The notes below the pieces were generated by a model that did no database searches, was not told the DNA's origin, and saw only the letters and a list, made by a program, of their open reading frames with translations. Below, one piece after another: positions 1 through 11,840 of a DNA stretch of 64,000 nucleotides. A program made the position numbers and the translations under genes. The stretch spans positions 5,908,650 to 5,972,649 of the forward strand of contig JAQFVV010000071.1 of NCBI GenBank assembly GCA_028023455.1. Reading direction: 5' to 3'. Origin of the DNA: Epiperipatus broadwayi. Taxonomy: Eukaryota; Onychophora; Udeonychophora; Euonychophora; Peripatidae. Each line of letters opens with the position of its first letter. Position 1 is the first letter of the stretch.

Positions 1-2030
1 GTAAAAGTGTGGGTTTTGAATTTAAACCCGTTTGCAAAATTAGTAGGGTAATTTTGTGACATATAATCCTTCTTCATTGGAAATGTGAAAATTATTACTT
101 GATAAAATGATTTAGAAATTTAAGATTATTTCACATTGCTAGTTAGAATAATTGAAACGAATATACTATTTTGGAATAGTCCAATTGACAATGTTTACAA
201 TAAAAGGAGGGGGAAGTAGAAATTTGTAGGTTTTCTTCTCTTTCTAGATAAGTTTTCTTAAAGCTAAAAATATACGGAATTCTGTTTCCAGCGTTTGTAT
301 TATTATTATTAATCATTTATTTAATAAATGAATGGGTCAAAACCAAAAGTGAGTCATCCAAGAAATTAGTTAACTCAAACATGTATTTGAATAATAGTCC
401 TGAATAGATCAGAAGCATATATTTGTGTAACAATATTATAATTTAGTGTGTTTTTTATTTTAATCTTTATCATTATTATTTCATGTAATAAAGTTTTATT
501 ATTGTTATAAGATTATATTGTGTTTTGTGTTTTGGTGTTTCAAATATCTCCAGAATCTATATATCCAGCACCTATATTTAAGGTAATATCAGTTTATATT
601 TAAATTTAATTATTATTTATTAATGATACTTTATTTCCAAGATCGATTTGCAGTAGTCATTCTCATATTGTTTCCATATTCGATTCACATAGTTAATTTT
701 ATATTGATAATTTATTTCCATGATTAATTTACAGTATCAATTTTGTCTTGAATATTTCTATATTCGATTAATATAATTCATTTTATATAAGTCATTTTAT
801 AGACTTCATTTTCACACAATTTATTGTTATAATTAATTTGCATAATCTGATTTTATGAATTATTTCCGTACTTTGATTTCATGAGTAAATTTTGATTGAT
901 TTGTCTGATTGATGTCTAGGGTTTACTTCCATAGTTTACTTTAGCAAAATAAAATTATTAGGGTTATTAATTAAAAATAGATTAGAAATAATAGAATAAA
1001 GATGACAGGGAATAGTTAAGTTAAGTTTAATAAATTTAATCTTTTGAGTCATTGTAATGTTGTGAATATTGGGAGCAGACATAAAATCCCTTTCCTGCTC
1101 TCTGTGTTTAGAGTGATTCCCACTATTGAACTTGTATTAAAATTTATTTAGCATATATGGGATCATATCCATTACAGTGTAATCACTTATGTGGGCACCT
1201 CTTGACAGATCTAGACCTTGAGAAAGAGTAATTCAATTATTAGTCTAAGAGCTAGTTTGGAAGTCAAGTAGCTTATTATAACAACATTATCATACTATAA
1301 TAAATTATTCTACTATTGTGAAAATAGGGAACCTGAATTGATAGTTGATCTAAAGATATATGTGTGTTAGAGAAATAAGATTAGAGATTCTCAGATCAGA
1401 GAACATAACACAGACATTCCGTGTTATATAATTGTGGCTATTGAAAGTGATAGATGCTGAGAACGAAAAATAAAATAATGGGATTAAATGGGGGGGATTT
1501 ATTTGTGATAAACTTTATCTAGCACTAAATTAAATAATGATTTTATATTATGAACATAGATTATGAGTTCTTTGCATTAATCACTGAGTTATTTCCAGTC
1601 AGATATAAATGAGAACTGTATACAATATTTTGTAGTACCACTCGAGATCAGATATTTGTAATAAAGTTGTGGAAGAAAGTTGTCTCATTATTATAAATTT
1701 TATCATAAATTTATCATGAAATATTTGCATGATTAATGCTAGGTTTGAAATTAAGACCACATAGATTGAATGGTTTTATCAATATTATTTTCATTATTTT
1801 CTTGAGAGACAATTTAATTACTTTCTCCAGTATCTTCTATAGTCCTAAATTGACTCTAAATTGACTAATGATGATGATCTCTAGAGGGCATTACAATTTA
1901 TAGCTGCAATTTGGTGCCCCCGGTATATATTTGATCCTAAAGCATAAAATTCCATTAACTAGCTACTTGAAATAAATGAGAGTTTATTGAGGTTGAATAA
2001 GTAAAAGAGTGCGCAGAGAAAGTTGAGGTG

Positions 2031-2033
<3 letters not shown>
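1..2033. other. AT-rich sequence, no gene seen
   Basis: No convincing coding frame, tRNA, ribozyme or bounded repeat was found. Positions about 620-900 show a loose recurrence of TTATTTCCA and ATTCGATT phrases, too diverged to call a satellite. Confidence 0.5.

Positions 2034-2034
<1 letters not shown>

Positions 2035-2076
<42 letters not shown>
2035..2076. repeat. (TA)n microsatellite
   Basis: About 42 bp of uninterrupted TA dinucleotides, directly abutting the first unit of the hammerhead family D array. The same family is preceded by TA-rich runs at 11.58 kb and 51.38 kb, so the run may be part of the element rather than an independent microsatellite. Confidence 0.9.
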
Positions 2077-2080
<4 letters not shown>

Positions 2081-2935
2081 CTACAGTTTAATAAGCCTCA
2101 AATGTGCTGCCCTCACAACTTTGACACAAATCACATAATGAAAGAATAATAATATTTCTGTACTGTAATTTTCACTACACCACTCTCATCCAAGATACAG
2201 ACTGTTTTCTATTTGCTTTTACCACCTTGTGGAGGGATGTAACCATAAAAATATGACCTGGCCAAAAACACATGAAAACGATCTGTATCCCAAAGATGCA
2301 CCTTTCTTACTAAGCAAGCACTCATCAGTTGAACCAGACCAAAATTTCTTACACATAGCTTTATTATTGTTAATTAAAGGGGATTTGAAATATATATATA
2401 AATAGCAAATTACTACAGTTTATTTGAAAAATGTCAAATGTGCTGACCTCATAACATTAACACAAATCAATTAATTATATTAATAATTTTTATTAGTCTT
2501 TCATTAGACTAGAGATTATCGAATAATGAATAATATTTTTATAGTGTAATTTTCACTACACCGCTCTCACACAAGATAGGGACTAGTTTCTATCTGCTTT
2601 TAACATCTTGTGGAGGGCTGTAATCCCCAAGATGAACATTTCTTGCTAAAACAGCACACATCAGTTGACAACAAACCACAATCTCTTACACATATCTTTA
2701 CATTGTTCAGTATATAAATAGATGGCAAATTACTACTACCATCTGTGATATAAATCAGTTAATAAAAGTATATTAATATAATTTTTATTAGTCATTCATG
2801 AGACTAAAGATTATCCAATAATGAATAATAGTTCTGTATTGTAATTTTTACTACACCACTCATGCAAGGTAGTGACTGGTTTTTATCCTCTTTTAACACC
2901 TTGTGGAAGAATGTAATCATAAACAAATTACACTA
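2076..2935 (-). repeat. Hammerhead family D tandem units, minus strand (3 units)
   Basis: Three head-to-tail copies of a unit of about 320-330 bp, starting near 2076, 2407 and 2727 with the shared phrase AAATTACTAC. Each holds TTTTCACTACACC and CACCTTGTGGA phrases. Units 1 and 2 end in a reverse-strand ribozyme core: CTGATGA at 2338-2332 with GAAA at 2316-2313, and CTGATGT at 2664-2658. Unit 3 stops before its ribozyme at the junction with the opposite-strand units (about 2931). The unit has no coding capacity. The arrangement resembles tandem non-autonomous ribozyme elements (retrozyme-like or PLE pseudo-LTRs); that assignment is inference. Confidence 0.75.
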
Positions 2936-3161
2936 CAGAATTAGTATTCGTTATTGGATAATCTCTAATCTATTGAATGACTAATAAAACTTTCCGTAAT
3001 AAAAAAAACAACACAGCTATTTTTATTATCAGAGATAAGATAGAACTATTTGTTTGTTATATTTAATATACTTTCATTAAGTGATTTATATCAAAGTTGA
3101 GAAAGCAGCACTAGTAATTTGCTATATATATATATACTAAACAATGATAAAGATATATGTA

Positions 3162-3232
3162 AGAGATTGTGATATGGGCCAACTGATGAATGCTGATTCA
3201 GCATGAAAAGTGCATCTTGGGGATCATAAATC
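3162..3232 (+). ncRNA. Hammerhead ribozyme, family D, core intact
   Basis: Type I topology. The invariant CTGATGA is at 3183-3189. Stem II is ATGCTG-ATT-CAGCAT (3190-3204), GAAA is at 3205-3208, and a short stem III ends in TC with the predicted cleavage after C3216. Stem I pairs CCAA (3179-3182) with TTGG (3217-3220), then after an internal loop TGAT with ATCA. Stem III has one mismatch next to A15.1-U16.1. All invariant core nucleotides are present. Activity is not proven. Confidence 0.78.
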
Positions 3233-3377
3233 TTTTTTATATCTTTGGTCATATTTTTATGATTATATCATTCCTCTACAAGGTGTTAGAAGCTCATAGA
3301 AACTAGTCCTTACCTTGCACAGAAGTGGTGTGGTGAAAATTACACTATAATAAAAAATTATTAATATACTTTGATTT

Positions 3378-3577
3378 AAACCACTAAACATCACATGATC
3401 ACTATCTCATACTAGCACATAATGAAGGCCACAAGCCAGAAACTAGCCTAAGGATATTGGATGAGTAGGCACTAGATAGGGATTTTATGCACAAGCCTTC
3501 TGGCATCCACTGATTGCTCTTGTTAGCACAAGATGGCACTACTATATGGAGAGTTTTGCTTTGTTTTGAATTGTTTA
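3378..3577. mobile_element. Family A insertion with 12 bp TSD
   Basis: A 200 bp insertion inside a family D unit, flanked by ATACTTTGATTT at 3366-3377 and 3578-3589. It starts AAACCAC and ends TTGTTTA, the same ends as other family A insertions. The first ~40 bp are in minus orientation and the rest in plus orientation, so it is a rearranged chimera. The ribozyme is broken: the CTG of CTGATGA is lost at the junction, GAAA is kept, and the cleavage site reads GCC. Confidence 0.85.
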
Positions 3578-3897
3578 ATACTTTGATTTTTGTCAAAGTT
3601 GAGAGGACAGCACATTTGACACTTAACAATGATAAAGATATTTTTAAGAGATTTGGTCTTGGCTAACTGATGAGTGCTGGTTCAATACAAAATGTGCATC
3701 TTGAAAATTGAAGACCGTTTTCACATGTTTTTGGTTACATATTTATCATTATATCATCTCTCCATAAGGTGTTAACGTGGATAGAAACCAATCCCTATGT
3801 TATGCAAGAGTGGTGTAGTGAAAATTACACTACCGAAATATTATTTATTATTGAATAATCTCTAATCTAATGAATGACTAATAAAAATTATTAATAA

Positions 3898-4167
3898 ACT
3901 CTCAGTATTGTCTTAATTTACTTTGTAGCTATAGACCAAGGGCTACAATAAAAAAAAAAATCAAAATATTTTTTATTGTTTTGAAAAATAATTGGGGGGG
4001 GGGGGGAATTAATTGCTTTAAGATTTTTTATTATTAAAGAAAATGAATTTCTATTTTTGTCAAATATAACAATGAAATAAAATCAAAACTCTCTTATATT
4101 AAATAATTCAATAAATACTTATTTTAATGAATTTGAAATAATATTATAATTTGCGAAGCGCAGATAG
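3898..4167. other. AT-rich spacer with a G13 tract
   Basis: No gene is seen. A run of 13 G at 3994-4006 is unusual in this composition and is probably a slippage tract. Confidence 0.5.
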
Positions 4168-4793
4168 TTAAAAACTGAAATAAATCGAGACACTGCAAGA
4201 TCTCAAGTGCTGGTTACAAAACTTATCTGACAGCCAATCAGATGACCTAATAGCCATCAAACAAAATTTAAACCGAAACACACAACAAAGATTTTATGAG
4301 AAAAGGGCGGCCACCCTTATCTCTACTTTTTTTTTCTATATATCTGAGCCAGTCATAAGTATCTAGGTTTGAAAGCTTGAAGTTTTAAACATCAACACAA
4401 TAAACTCACTGATTCTAAATCATAAACGTACAACGTTCTTATGCAGTAGTTAGTAGTAGATTTTACATTCTTTACTGCTTGCTATGTATTCTAAAAACTA
4501 CTGTGTAGGAAATCATGGGATTTCACGTTGTACGTTTATGATTTAGAATCAGTGAGTTTATTGTGTCGATGTTTAAAACTTCAAGCTTTCAAACCTAGAT
4601 ACTTACAACTGGCTTAGATATATAGAAAGAAAATTAGAGATAAGGGTGGCCACCCTTTTCTTGTAAAATCTTTGTTGTGTGTTTAGGTTTGAATTTCAAT
4701 TGATGGCTATTATGTCATCTGATTGGCTGTCAGATAAGTTTTGTAATGAGCACTTGAGATCTTGCAGTGACTCGATTTATTTCAGTTTTTAAT
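4168..4793. mobile_element. Long foldback element
   Basis: Two arms of about 268 bp (4168-4435 and 4526-4793) are near-perfect reverse complements around a ~90 bp loop. The arms carry CTGACAGCCAATCAGATG, also found in the foldback at 26.4 kb and at 37.43 kb, so this is a family. No transposase is encoded. It could be a non-autonomous foldback or MITE-like DNA element, or two head-to-head copies of a retro-repeat. No clear target duplication was recognised. Confidence 0.85.
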
Positions 4794-5154
4794 GAATTTT
4801 ACATTTTTTAAATAATTGCAGTAATATTTTTTATAAAAATGAATTTAAAAACTTAACCAAATTGATAATAAATAGCAATTGTTCCATAAATAATTTGTAA
4901 TTTCTATTTCAATATACCACTTTATCTCAGTTAATCTTAGCCTTTTATACCATGATTTTCCATAATGAACATCATTAATTTGTATCCATAATTTGATTTA
5001 CAATCGCTTATTTGCTATTATGGATGTCAATAAATATTTTTAAAAAACAATTGCCATTTCATAAGATTAATAACATCTTAAGATAGTGACTTCACCAAAG
5101 TTAAGTCCTTTTGAAATAAAATAATAACTTTGAGACTAAAAATATAAAGTAGTC
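4794..5154. other. AT-rich spacer
   Basis: Nothing recognised. Confidence 0.4.
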
Positions 5155-5255
5155 TTGCATTGGTGGTCGAGAATTCAGCGTGACTGCCTTGCACTTGCAG
5201 GCAGTTGCTTGGGTTGCGGGTTCGCATCCCGGCCAATGCTATGACACTTAAATAT
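5155..5255 (+). repeat. tRNA-derived SINE, family 1
   Basis: An A-box-like stretch (TGGTGGTCGAGAATTCAG) is followed 45-50 bp later by a clear B box, GGGTTCGCATCCCGGCC, then ATGCTATGACA and an A/T-rich tail. The same head and ending recur at 13.2, 32.25, 33.65 and 43.1 kb. It is not a functional tRNA gene because the acceptor stem does not close. Confidence 0.75.
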
Positions 5256-6289
5256 ATATATAAAGTACAGTGTTTATTTAACATACAGTATGCAATATTA
5301 TTGAATTTCAAAAATCTCACACTTTTCAGCAAAAAAACTTTTAATATTGATTACAGTTTCGACTGTACCATGCAGTCATCAGCAGATCTTATTCTATTCT
5401 TTCAACTTTCTCTATCCTCCATTATTATGTTTTTATTATAGAATTAAAATACAATTAATGTATTTACTATTTATAAAATTACCCTGCATGTTTATAATAT
5501 CACCAGAGACTATTTCAGTTATGAATAGACAAAGAAAGGCACTTCTATCCTTGTCTAAGATTATAAACAGGCCATGAGTGTAACTAAAAATAAATAATGA
5601 CAATAAATATTTTTATCTATTTGTAATCTTATCATAATAACAGTTGGCTAAATATTTTCTGCTATTGTTATAAACATTACATCTGTGTAAGAAGTAATTA
5701 TATAGATGATTTTGGCATATTTGCAGCCAGCTTAAAAGCATACTATTTTTTAAAGTTAGGATTAACTCTTCTACATTCCACAAAACTATTGTCTATTCAA
5801 ACAAACTATTTTTTTCTTAAGAAATTGTATTAATATTTATTTTTCAATATTTTTTTTAATATTTTTGTCATCACTTACCTGTCTACCAAACTAGGCAGCC
5901 TTTTTTTTTTTAATTATGCAGTTTCAGGGGCTATGAGTATTTGTTTATATTTTTTCTCCAATTTTATTTTACCAAATATATGTTAGTTGTTAAGTTTTAA
6001 AAAATTAATAAATTGATTATAAATTCCTGTCAAAAGGTTTATTTCAATTTTTTTTCTTAATTTATATAATAACATATAAACACTGACATACTCTGGATGT
6101 TGTTGTAGTTTGTCTACATAAAGCATCTTTATTTTTGCCATTATCATTTTGGAAAATTAATAAAAGTTTGTGATCTTCCTTTGACATGATCTTCCTTTGA
6201 CAAAACAGCATGCAGTGAAATATTTCTAAAATATGGGATTCTGCTTTCCTGAAAAGTCTGCGTTAATGTGCATGTTGTGACACTTTACG
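5256..6289. other. AT-rich spacer with a hammerhead-like hairpin
   Basis: No gene is seen. On the minus strand, 5390-5350 reads CTGATGA, an ACTG/CAGT hairpin, then CGAAACTG. This resembles the motif in the foldbacks at 32.9, 39.5 and 56.5 kb but has no clear stem III, so it is only hammerhead-like. Confidence 0.35.
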
Positions 6290-8090
6290 TTTCTTATACT
6301 TTTATTATTTTTATAATAATAAGTTGACTTAATACAAAAATAATAAGAAGAAGAAATAAAGTGAAAATATAATTAATTTTGCAGAAAATTTCCCTATTCA
6401 TTAGAAGGTTGACTAAAATATAGATAATTGGAATGGAAATATTATGCACTTTTAATAATTCAATAAGGACATCTGTACGGACAGATTCAAAATCTGAAGC
6501 AATATCTATTTGTACCACTATGGGACCTGTTTTTTTAGCGAATCTTACTTAGCCAATGAGAAGTTTAAAAAGGGTGATAGCATCAGGGGTGGAATCTCTC
6601 TTTTAAAAAACTGAAAGTTTGAGATTTCAGGCAGTATAATAGGCTGTATCTTATTTTTAATCATGGATTCAAGGACCTTGATAAGTATCGATGACATAGA
6701 AATAGGATGGAGATTATTAAGAAAAGATGGGATAGTATTTTGCTTGAAAAATGAAACTAAGGAAACTGGATACAACCTTTCAATATGATAAAATTGGTTG
6801 GAAAGAAAATCTATCATGTTCATAATAATTGGTACTGTAAAGAAACTCATATGCATGAGAAGGTATTTGGGGATCACATGAAAACCTGTTTGAATGTTCT
6901 AGGGTAAAGATTTAAGTTTAAGCATAATATCAATCTTTATGGTACATGACCATGATACTGAAAGCAGAAACATGTGGTTCTGGGCAGCTGACATTTTGCA
7001 ACTTAGATTTAAAGTGGTAAAAAGTAGCAGGTAACATGTTAAGACCTGTGCTGAGATGTTTGTTTATTGTAATTGAGGAAGGGACTGACTTTTTATTTTT
7101 ATAAAATAGAGCTCAATGGATGTAGCTTTTTGACATGTTATGAGATTGAGCCAAAAAGATTTTAGCCTTTTTAATGGAAAGATACTCATCCAAAATAGAT
7201 TGAGTATGTTTATATTGATGCTTAAGAAACATAATTGAAGAAACAGAAGCAGGGTCACAGAAAATGGCTTTCAGCTTAATATTAATATAATCAAGGTTCT
7301 TGACAAAAGCTGTTTTGTGATTTCTTTTTGCTAGTGTAGTGTTTAATGACCGATTGGATAATATTCATAAATGAAAAACAAGCTACAGTAGGTAGTTGAG
7401 AAGTAATGTCTATCTTTCTAACTCTCAGTAAATCTTTTATTGTATTGTTGAAGTAAAAACAGGTTGTGTGTGAAAATCAATATCTATTGGTCAGATAGTG
7501 TCAGGTGATCTCAAAAAGCTACTAGTTCCAATGAAGAATTAAGTATAAAATGCAGATCAGGAAAATAAAATAAAACATCAGTGAGAGTTGAGTGTTTCAA
7601 AGTATAGAATGCAAAGACATTACTGGGGAAGAAGCCTTGACCACTTAAATTAATAAGGTGTAAGTATTTAGATACAAACTCAGGGTAAGGCATATTAAAG
7701 TTGTCAAACAGGAGAGTAGGAAAAGGGTAGGATGATAGAATAAAGTTAATATGGCATAGTAATTGATATATGAGAGTTGGCCTGTTATATAAATAAAGAC
7801 AAATTATATTAATTATGAAAGCAGTGAGGTGAAAGGTAATGATAACCATGTTTTGATCAAGATATGGAATGTTAAAGGATTCAAATGGTGCCCTATTAGG
7901 AATTAAAATGCCAACCCCAGCAACTGGAGCATTTAAAGTAGAAAATTTGTAAAAGCCCAAATTTTCCCAGATGTCTAATGAGATTGATATCTGACTATGC
8001 ATGAAGTTTAATTTCAGAGAAGAAAGTGATATGAGGCAAAAATTGAGAGATCCAATTGTTAATAGCAAACAGCCCATTGAGAGAGTTTAT
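6290..8090 (-). pseudogene. Decayed non-LTR retrotransposon: endonuclease and reverse transcriptase
   Basis: A minus-strand coding trail broken into several frames. 8077-7511 reads as an exonuclease/endonuclease/phosphatase-type endonuclease: it contains DNFNMPYPEF, where the family has GDFNxP, followed downstream by a stretch ending in NSSLELV. 6877-6545 gives the start of the reverse transcriptase, including YPVSLVSFFKQNTIPSFL, PISMSSILIKVLES and ISNFQF. 6518-6294 gives VQIDIASDFESV, matching motif A (family DxxxAFDxV). The order EN then RT on one strand fits a Jockey/CR1-like LINE ORF2. The catalytic YADD box is not present, so the copy is truncated and dead. Clade is inferred from the style of the RT start only. 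Confidence 0.75.
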
Positions 8091-8202
8091 ATCCATCCCA
8101 TTAATATCAGTAATGTTCAGATGCATAAACCGTATATTTTAAGAGGCAAAGGGATAAGGAATTAATTACACATCCCAACCAAATCTTGGTGGAATAAGCA
8201 CA

Positions 8203-8480
8203 AGCATCCAATGAGCATGTAAAAATAAGGCATAAGAACATGAATCTGATATATAAACAATACTTCACATAAATCAAAAACAATAGAAACATAACAAGCA
8301 TAATATATGAGAAGAGATACATAACTAAAACATTTATAAAAAGCATCCAATGAGCATGTAAGAATAAGGCATAATAACATGAATCTGATATATAAACAAT
8401 ACTTCACATAAATCAAAAACAATAGAAACATAACAAGCATAATATATGAGAAGAGATACATAACTAAAACATTTATAAGA
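8203..8480. repeat. 139 bp tandem duplication
   Basis: 8204-8342 and 8343-8480 are near-identical direct copies, both beginning GCATCCAATGAGCATGTAA, with a handful of substitutions. The period is 139 bp, not a multiple of three. The block lies between the LINE endonuclease remnant and the coding trail upstream on the same strand. Confidence 0.95.
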
Positions 8481-8543
8481 AGACATCCTAACAAGCAACA
8501 ACAAAAGCAGTAGTAAATATATAATGAAGCAAAAACCATGATT

Positions 8544-10340
8544 TCATTCACTCATGATAGACACACTCTTGTCATCTTCAGTTACCATCAGGTTGGAAGA
8601 TCTGCTCAATCTCTTCTGCATCAGTGCAGCATGCTTACTATAATCAATTCCACTAAAGAATACATTCTCTTTTGATAACAGGGTTGCAAATGCTGCCAAT
8701 TCATGTTTAGTCCAATGAATATCTGTAGACACACTTGTTTTCACAGGATGCTCAGCTTCTGCTAATGTTTTTCTTTTTTTAGGCACATCTGAAGGAGGGG
8801 GTTTATAGAACTCAATTTTATGAGGTTTATCAGCTTTCAACACTGAAGTCACTTTAGCTTCAGAAACACAGCCATCATTTATTGTCATTTCCCCGTTCTT
8901 TGATTTCCTCCTCGACTTCTGAATAGAAATAATATGAGACATCATTCTTCATGGAAAATACCTGAACCATTTCAGCTTGTTTCAAATCACAGTAAACAAT
9001 GATTTCTGTGTTAAAATACCAACAACAGTTTTGGAAGATGTTACCACGAGGACTAGGCAGTTGTTCATTAATAGGCTATGGCAAATCTTTGGTACACTGA
9101 TGAATTTTTCCACATTTTTATTCCACACTGTAAATAAAATCTTGTTGGGCAGTCTTTAACAATATATTTGCTTTGCAAAAGTAATACTGAGGAGAACAGT
9201 CAGTGACATGTAGAGTAGGGATGTCTGTTTTTGAAATACCTTTCTTTAATGTAATGTTGAATGTTGCTGTATTGGTTAATACTGGAGCACTAGCCCTTTT
9301 TTCTAGTAGGTATTTAAAATTTGAGGTGGTCCCATATTTATTAAGGAGAAACTGAAGATCTTTATCATTGAATTCAATGTAACAGTTTTTTTATCTGACC
9401 AGCAAGCAACAGAGTTCTTTCCATATCAATGTAACATAACACTTTATTGGTTAAAGAAATTATGATTTTTTAAAAAAAAAAATCCCTTTAAACAGCATTA
9501 TGGAATTCCACACAGATGTATCAGCTGTTTGGATGCAATAAATCTTCATAAATAATGTTCCATAACTTTTTTCTGTAAGCATTGCATAAAATGCCTCTAG
9601 TGGATATTTGAAAAGCTCGTTAGATCTGCTTTTGTAACTGTCATAATTAGTATCTTACCTTAGCATTATGAAACTTTTTAAGAAGATTTAAGCAAAGTTT
9701 GAAGCAAAGTTAAATTAACTTTTTTAAAATAATCTTGATATAATTGCTTATCAATAGACATGGAGTTTGAGATGGACTCGTTCATTGTTACTTTTATGTT
9801 TAAATCATTGTTCAGTAAATTGAACACATCATTTTCATCAATACACAATTCTTCAATGTTTATTTGAGGCCCCAAGTCATTAATTTGTAACACATGGGCA
9901 TAATTATTTTCATCTTTATCATTTTGAATACTTGTATAAGAATTAGCATTTGACACATCAGTCCCACTATTTTCTGAATTATTCAATGTATCATTATTAT
10001 TACCAACAGATTTGTAAAAACTGGGATCCAATTTTGAAAAATTATTTAAATTAATTTTGCTAGTATTACTAACATTCAAGACTGAAATGTCTTTTGTATT
10101 GTTAATATATGCTTGCAAAATCATAAGAAAATAAGTTTATTTTACCAGTATATGATGATTTTTTCTTTTTGGCTGAAAACGTGGAATGGTTCCTAGATTT
10201 TTGAATTTGAGTGAGAATAATCCATATGATGAAATAGTAATGCAGGCATTTTGTTTCCATTTGAACCTGTAAAATCTTACATAATGGCAAAATCTTACAT
10301 AATGGCAGATTTTTTAGACCTACAAGCAGCCACCACAAAA
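8544..10340 (-). pseudogene. Decayed multi-frame protein-coding trail, unknown protein
   Basis: Successive minus-strand stretches look coding but lie in different frames. About 10272-9680 is Asn- and acidic-rich (e.g. LGPQINIEELCIDENDV). About 9650-9480 contains NELFKYPLEAFYAMLTEKSY. About 9403-9150 contains FKYLLEKRASAPVLTNTATF and IPTLHVTDCSPQYYF. About 9065-8880 contains NCCWYFNTEIIVYCDLKQAE and SYYFYSEVEEEIKERG. 8922-8544 holds DIHWTKHELAAFATLLSK and ends at a stop. Frameshifts and at least one in-frame stop separate them, one at a poly-T/A run near 9475. The HVTDCSPQYY ... CCWYFNTEIIVY pattern is reminiscent of an extended Tudor domain, but that is weak. Possible splice-like sites (TTTTACAG near 10272; ACTG|GTAAAA near 10145, with phase kept to a CAG near 10080) leave a decayed multi-exon gene possible. 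A LINE ORF1 is the other option, since a LINE ORF2 remnant lies downstream. Confidence 0.5.
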
Positions 10341-11569
10341 GAAATATGATATCTTTCTACATATTTGTTTATTTGGCTCACTGTCCAAACTGGAATTGGC
10401 CAGACAGACAAACTCCAATCTTCTCTGATAAAAGAACAGTTTAAGATACAGCTCAAAATGCTGGCAACTTAAATTTCAAGTGCCACCTGGTTATTAAAAC
10501 TGTATAAAAGAATACTATATAATGGTCCATTCATTTCTCATTAGCCAAGTATTAGTTAAATTAAATGATGCAGGACAAGGGTATGAGTAGATTAATTATT
10601 AGGTGGTGCTTGATCTGAGGACACTTGGTGGATCAAAATATATTTTAGAATCCATTACAACACAGAGTAATTTGTAATCATTAATATCTTCTCCCATCCT
10701 CGCCATGTTTGCAATTGCATGTTTAGAACGTCAGATTTTAATTCCTAGAAAAGTTCATAAATGAAGTTGCATAGAGAATAAAAATAAATATTTTAGAATA
10801 TGGATCCATGCCTTGGACAGTAGTTTGAGGATCACTGCTTTAGGCATAATCTTTTAAAAAAGATTTAAAATAAATTTATACTAAAACTATTTGATTATTC
10901 ATCCCCCTCCCCCCACCGTACACATACACCTCTTCAACTGTTTATTAATTTAAACACACATCTAATTTTAGAATTCCCATAATAAAGACAATTGAATATT
11001 GTGACAGTTTACTACATGGAAAATAAAAAGTAATTTTATTTTTTACTTAAATCCCCAATTGATTTTTAAGCTATATCTTCATGCCGATTTAATAGTTTGG
11101 TGTAAAATCTAATCGAGAAAATGAGATTATACAGATAAAAGAGAAAAGAGAAGGTGACAATTCAAATTAAAAATACTTTTATTATATCCTGTGTAAACCA
11201 AACAAATGCAACTTTTCTTAGCTAATGCTGTTATCTTGGAGAGTCAGTGGAACTTAATTGGATAAGCTTTAAAATATTGGAAGCCATCAAGATGACATTC
11301 AGGGGTTATTAACGCCAATTGATTGTTCTTGGCTTGGCTGAAAACATATAATTAGAGTGAGATCTGAAACCTAAAAAAGTTTACGGATATTTCAACCTGA
11401 TTAAAGAGATTAAAAAACGATATTATAATCTGAGCATTATATTAAAACGTTGATCATATAATATTCTATTTATCATTTATAAAAGGTAATGTTTCTCCAT
11501 TGTTTATTGATTGGATTTAATATCATTATATATAACAATGAAAAATTTATTTACAAATGAGTTTTTATT
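10341..11569. other. AT-rich spacer
   Basis: No coding frame, tRNA or bounded repeat was recognised. Confidence 0.4.
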
Positions 11570-11830
11570 TATACCGTGCATTGATTGTATATATGTGTGG
11601 AGATGATAATCTGGACCAACTGACGAGTGCCGGTTTAGCACGAAATATGTAAATTGGCGATTATTTATCTTTTCGACATGTGTGTGATCAAGTGTGTCAG
11701 CAGTATGAGCGTGGATAGTTGAGGGTCGTGTAAAAGTCTGAGTTCAAACCTTCTGTGCATTATATATTAAAGTGCAGATATGAAAAAGCGTGTACTGTAG
11801 AAAAATTTCATATATTTAAATAATTATGTA
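11570..11830 (+). repeat. Hammerhead family D unit, single copy
   Basis: A single plus-strand family D unit preceded by TATATATGTGTG. Its ribozyme has CTGACGA (11620-11626), a perfect stem II GTGC/GCAC (11627-11641) and GAAA (11642-11645). Stem I pairs GACCAA with TTGG downstream. The stem III and cleavage bases read TATGTAAA instead of TACACATC, so U16.1 is lost and cleavage is unlikely. Confidence 0.75.
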
Positions 11831-11840
11831 ATTCGAAATT

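Larger units (their letters stand above)
2931..3897 (+). repeat. Hammerhead family D tandem units, plus strand
   Basis: Two units plus the start of a third, in the orientation opposite to the preceding array. They begin near 2931, 3339 and 3821 with AAATTACACTA. The first holds the best preserved family D ribozyme (core 3183-3216). The second holds CTGATGA at 3667-3673, but with AAAA (3689-3692) in place of GAAA, which should inactivate it. A 200 bp family A piece with a 12 bp target duplication interrupts the second unit at 3378-3577. Confidence 0.75.

Noticed and set aside
620-900. Degenerate tandem repeat with TTATTTCCA / ATTCGATT phrases
   Set aside because: No constant period; could be low-complexity AT sequence.
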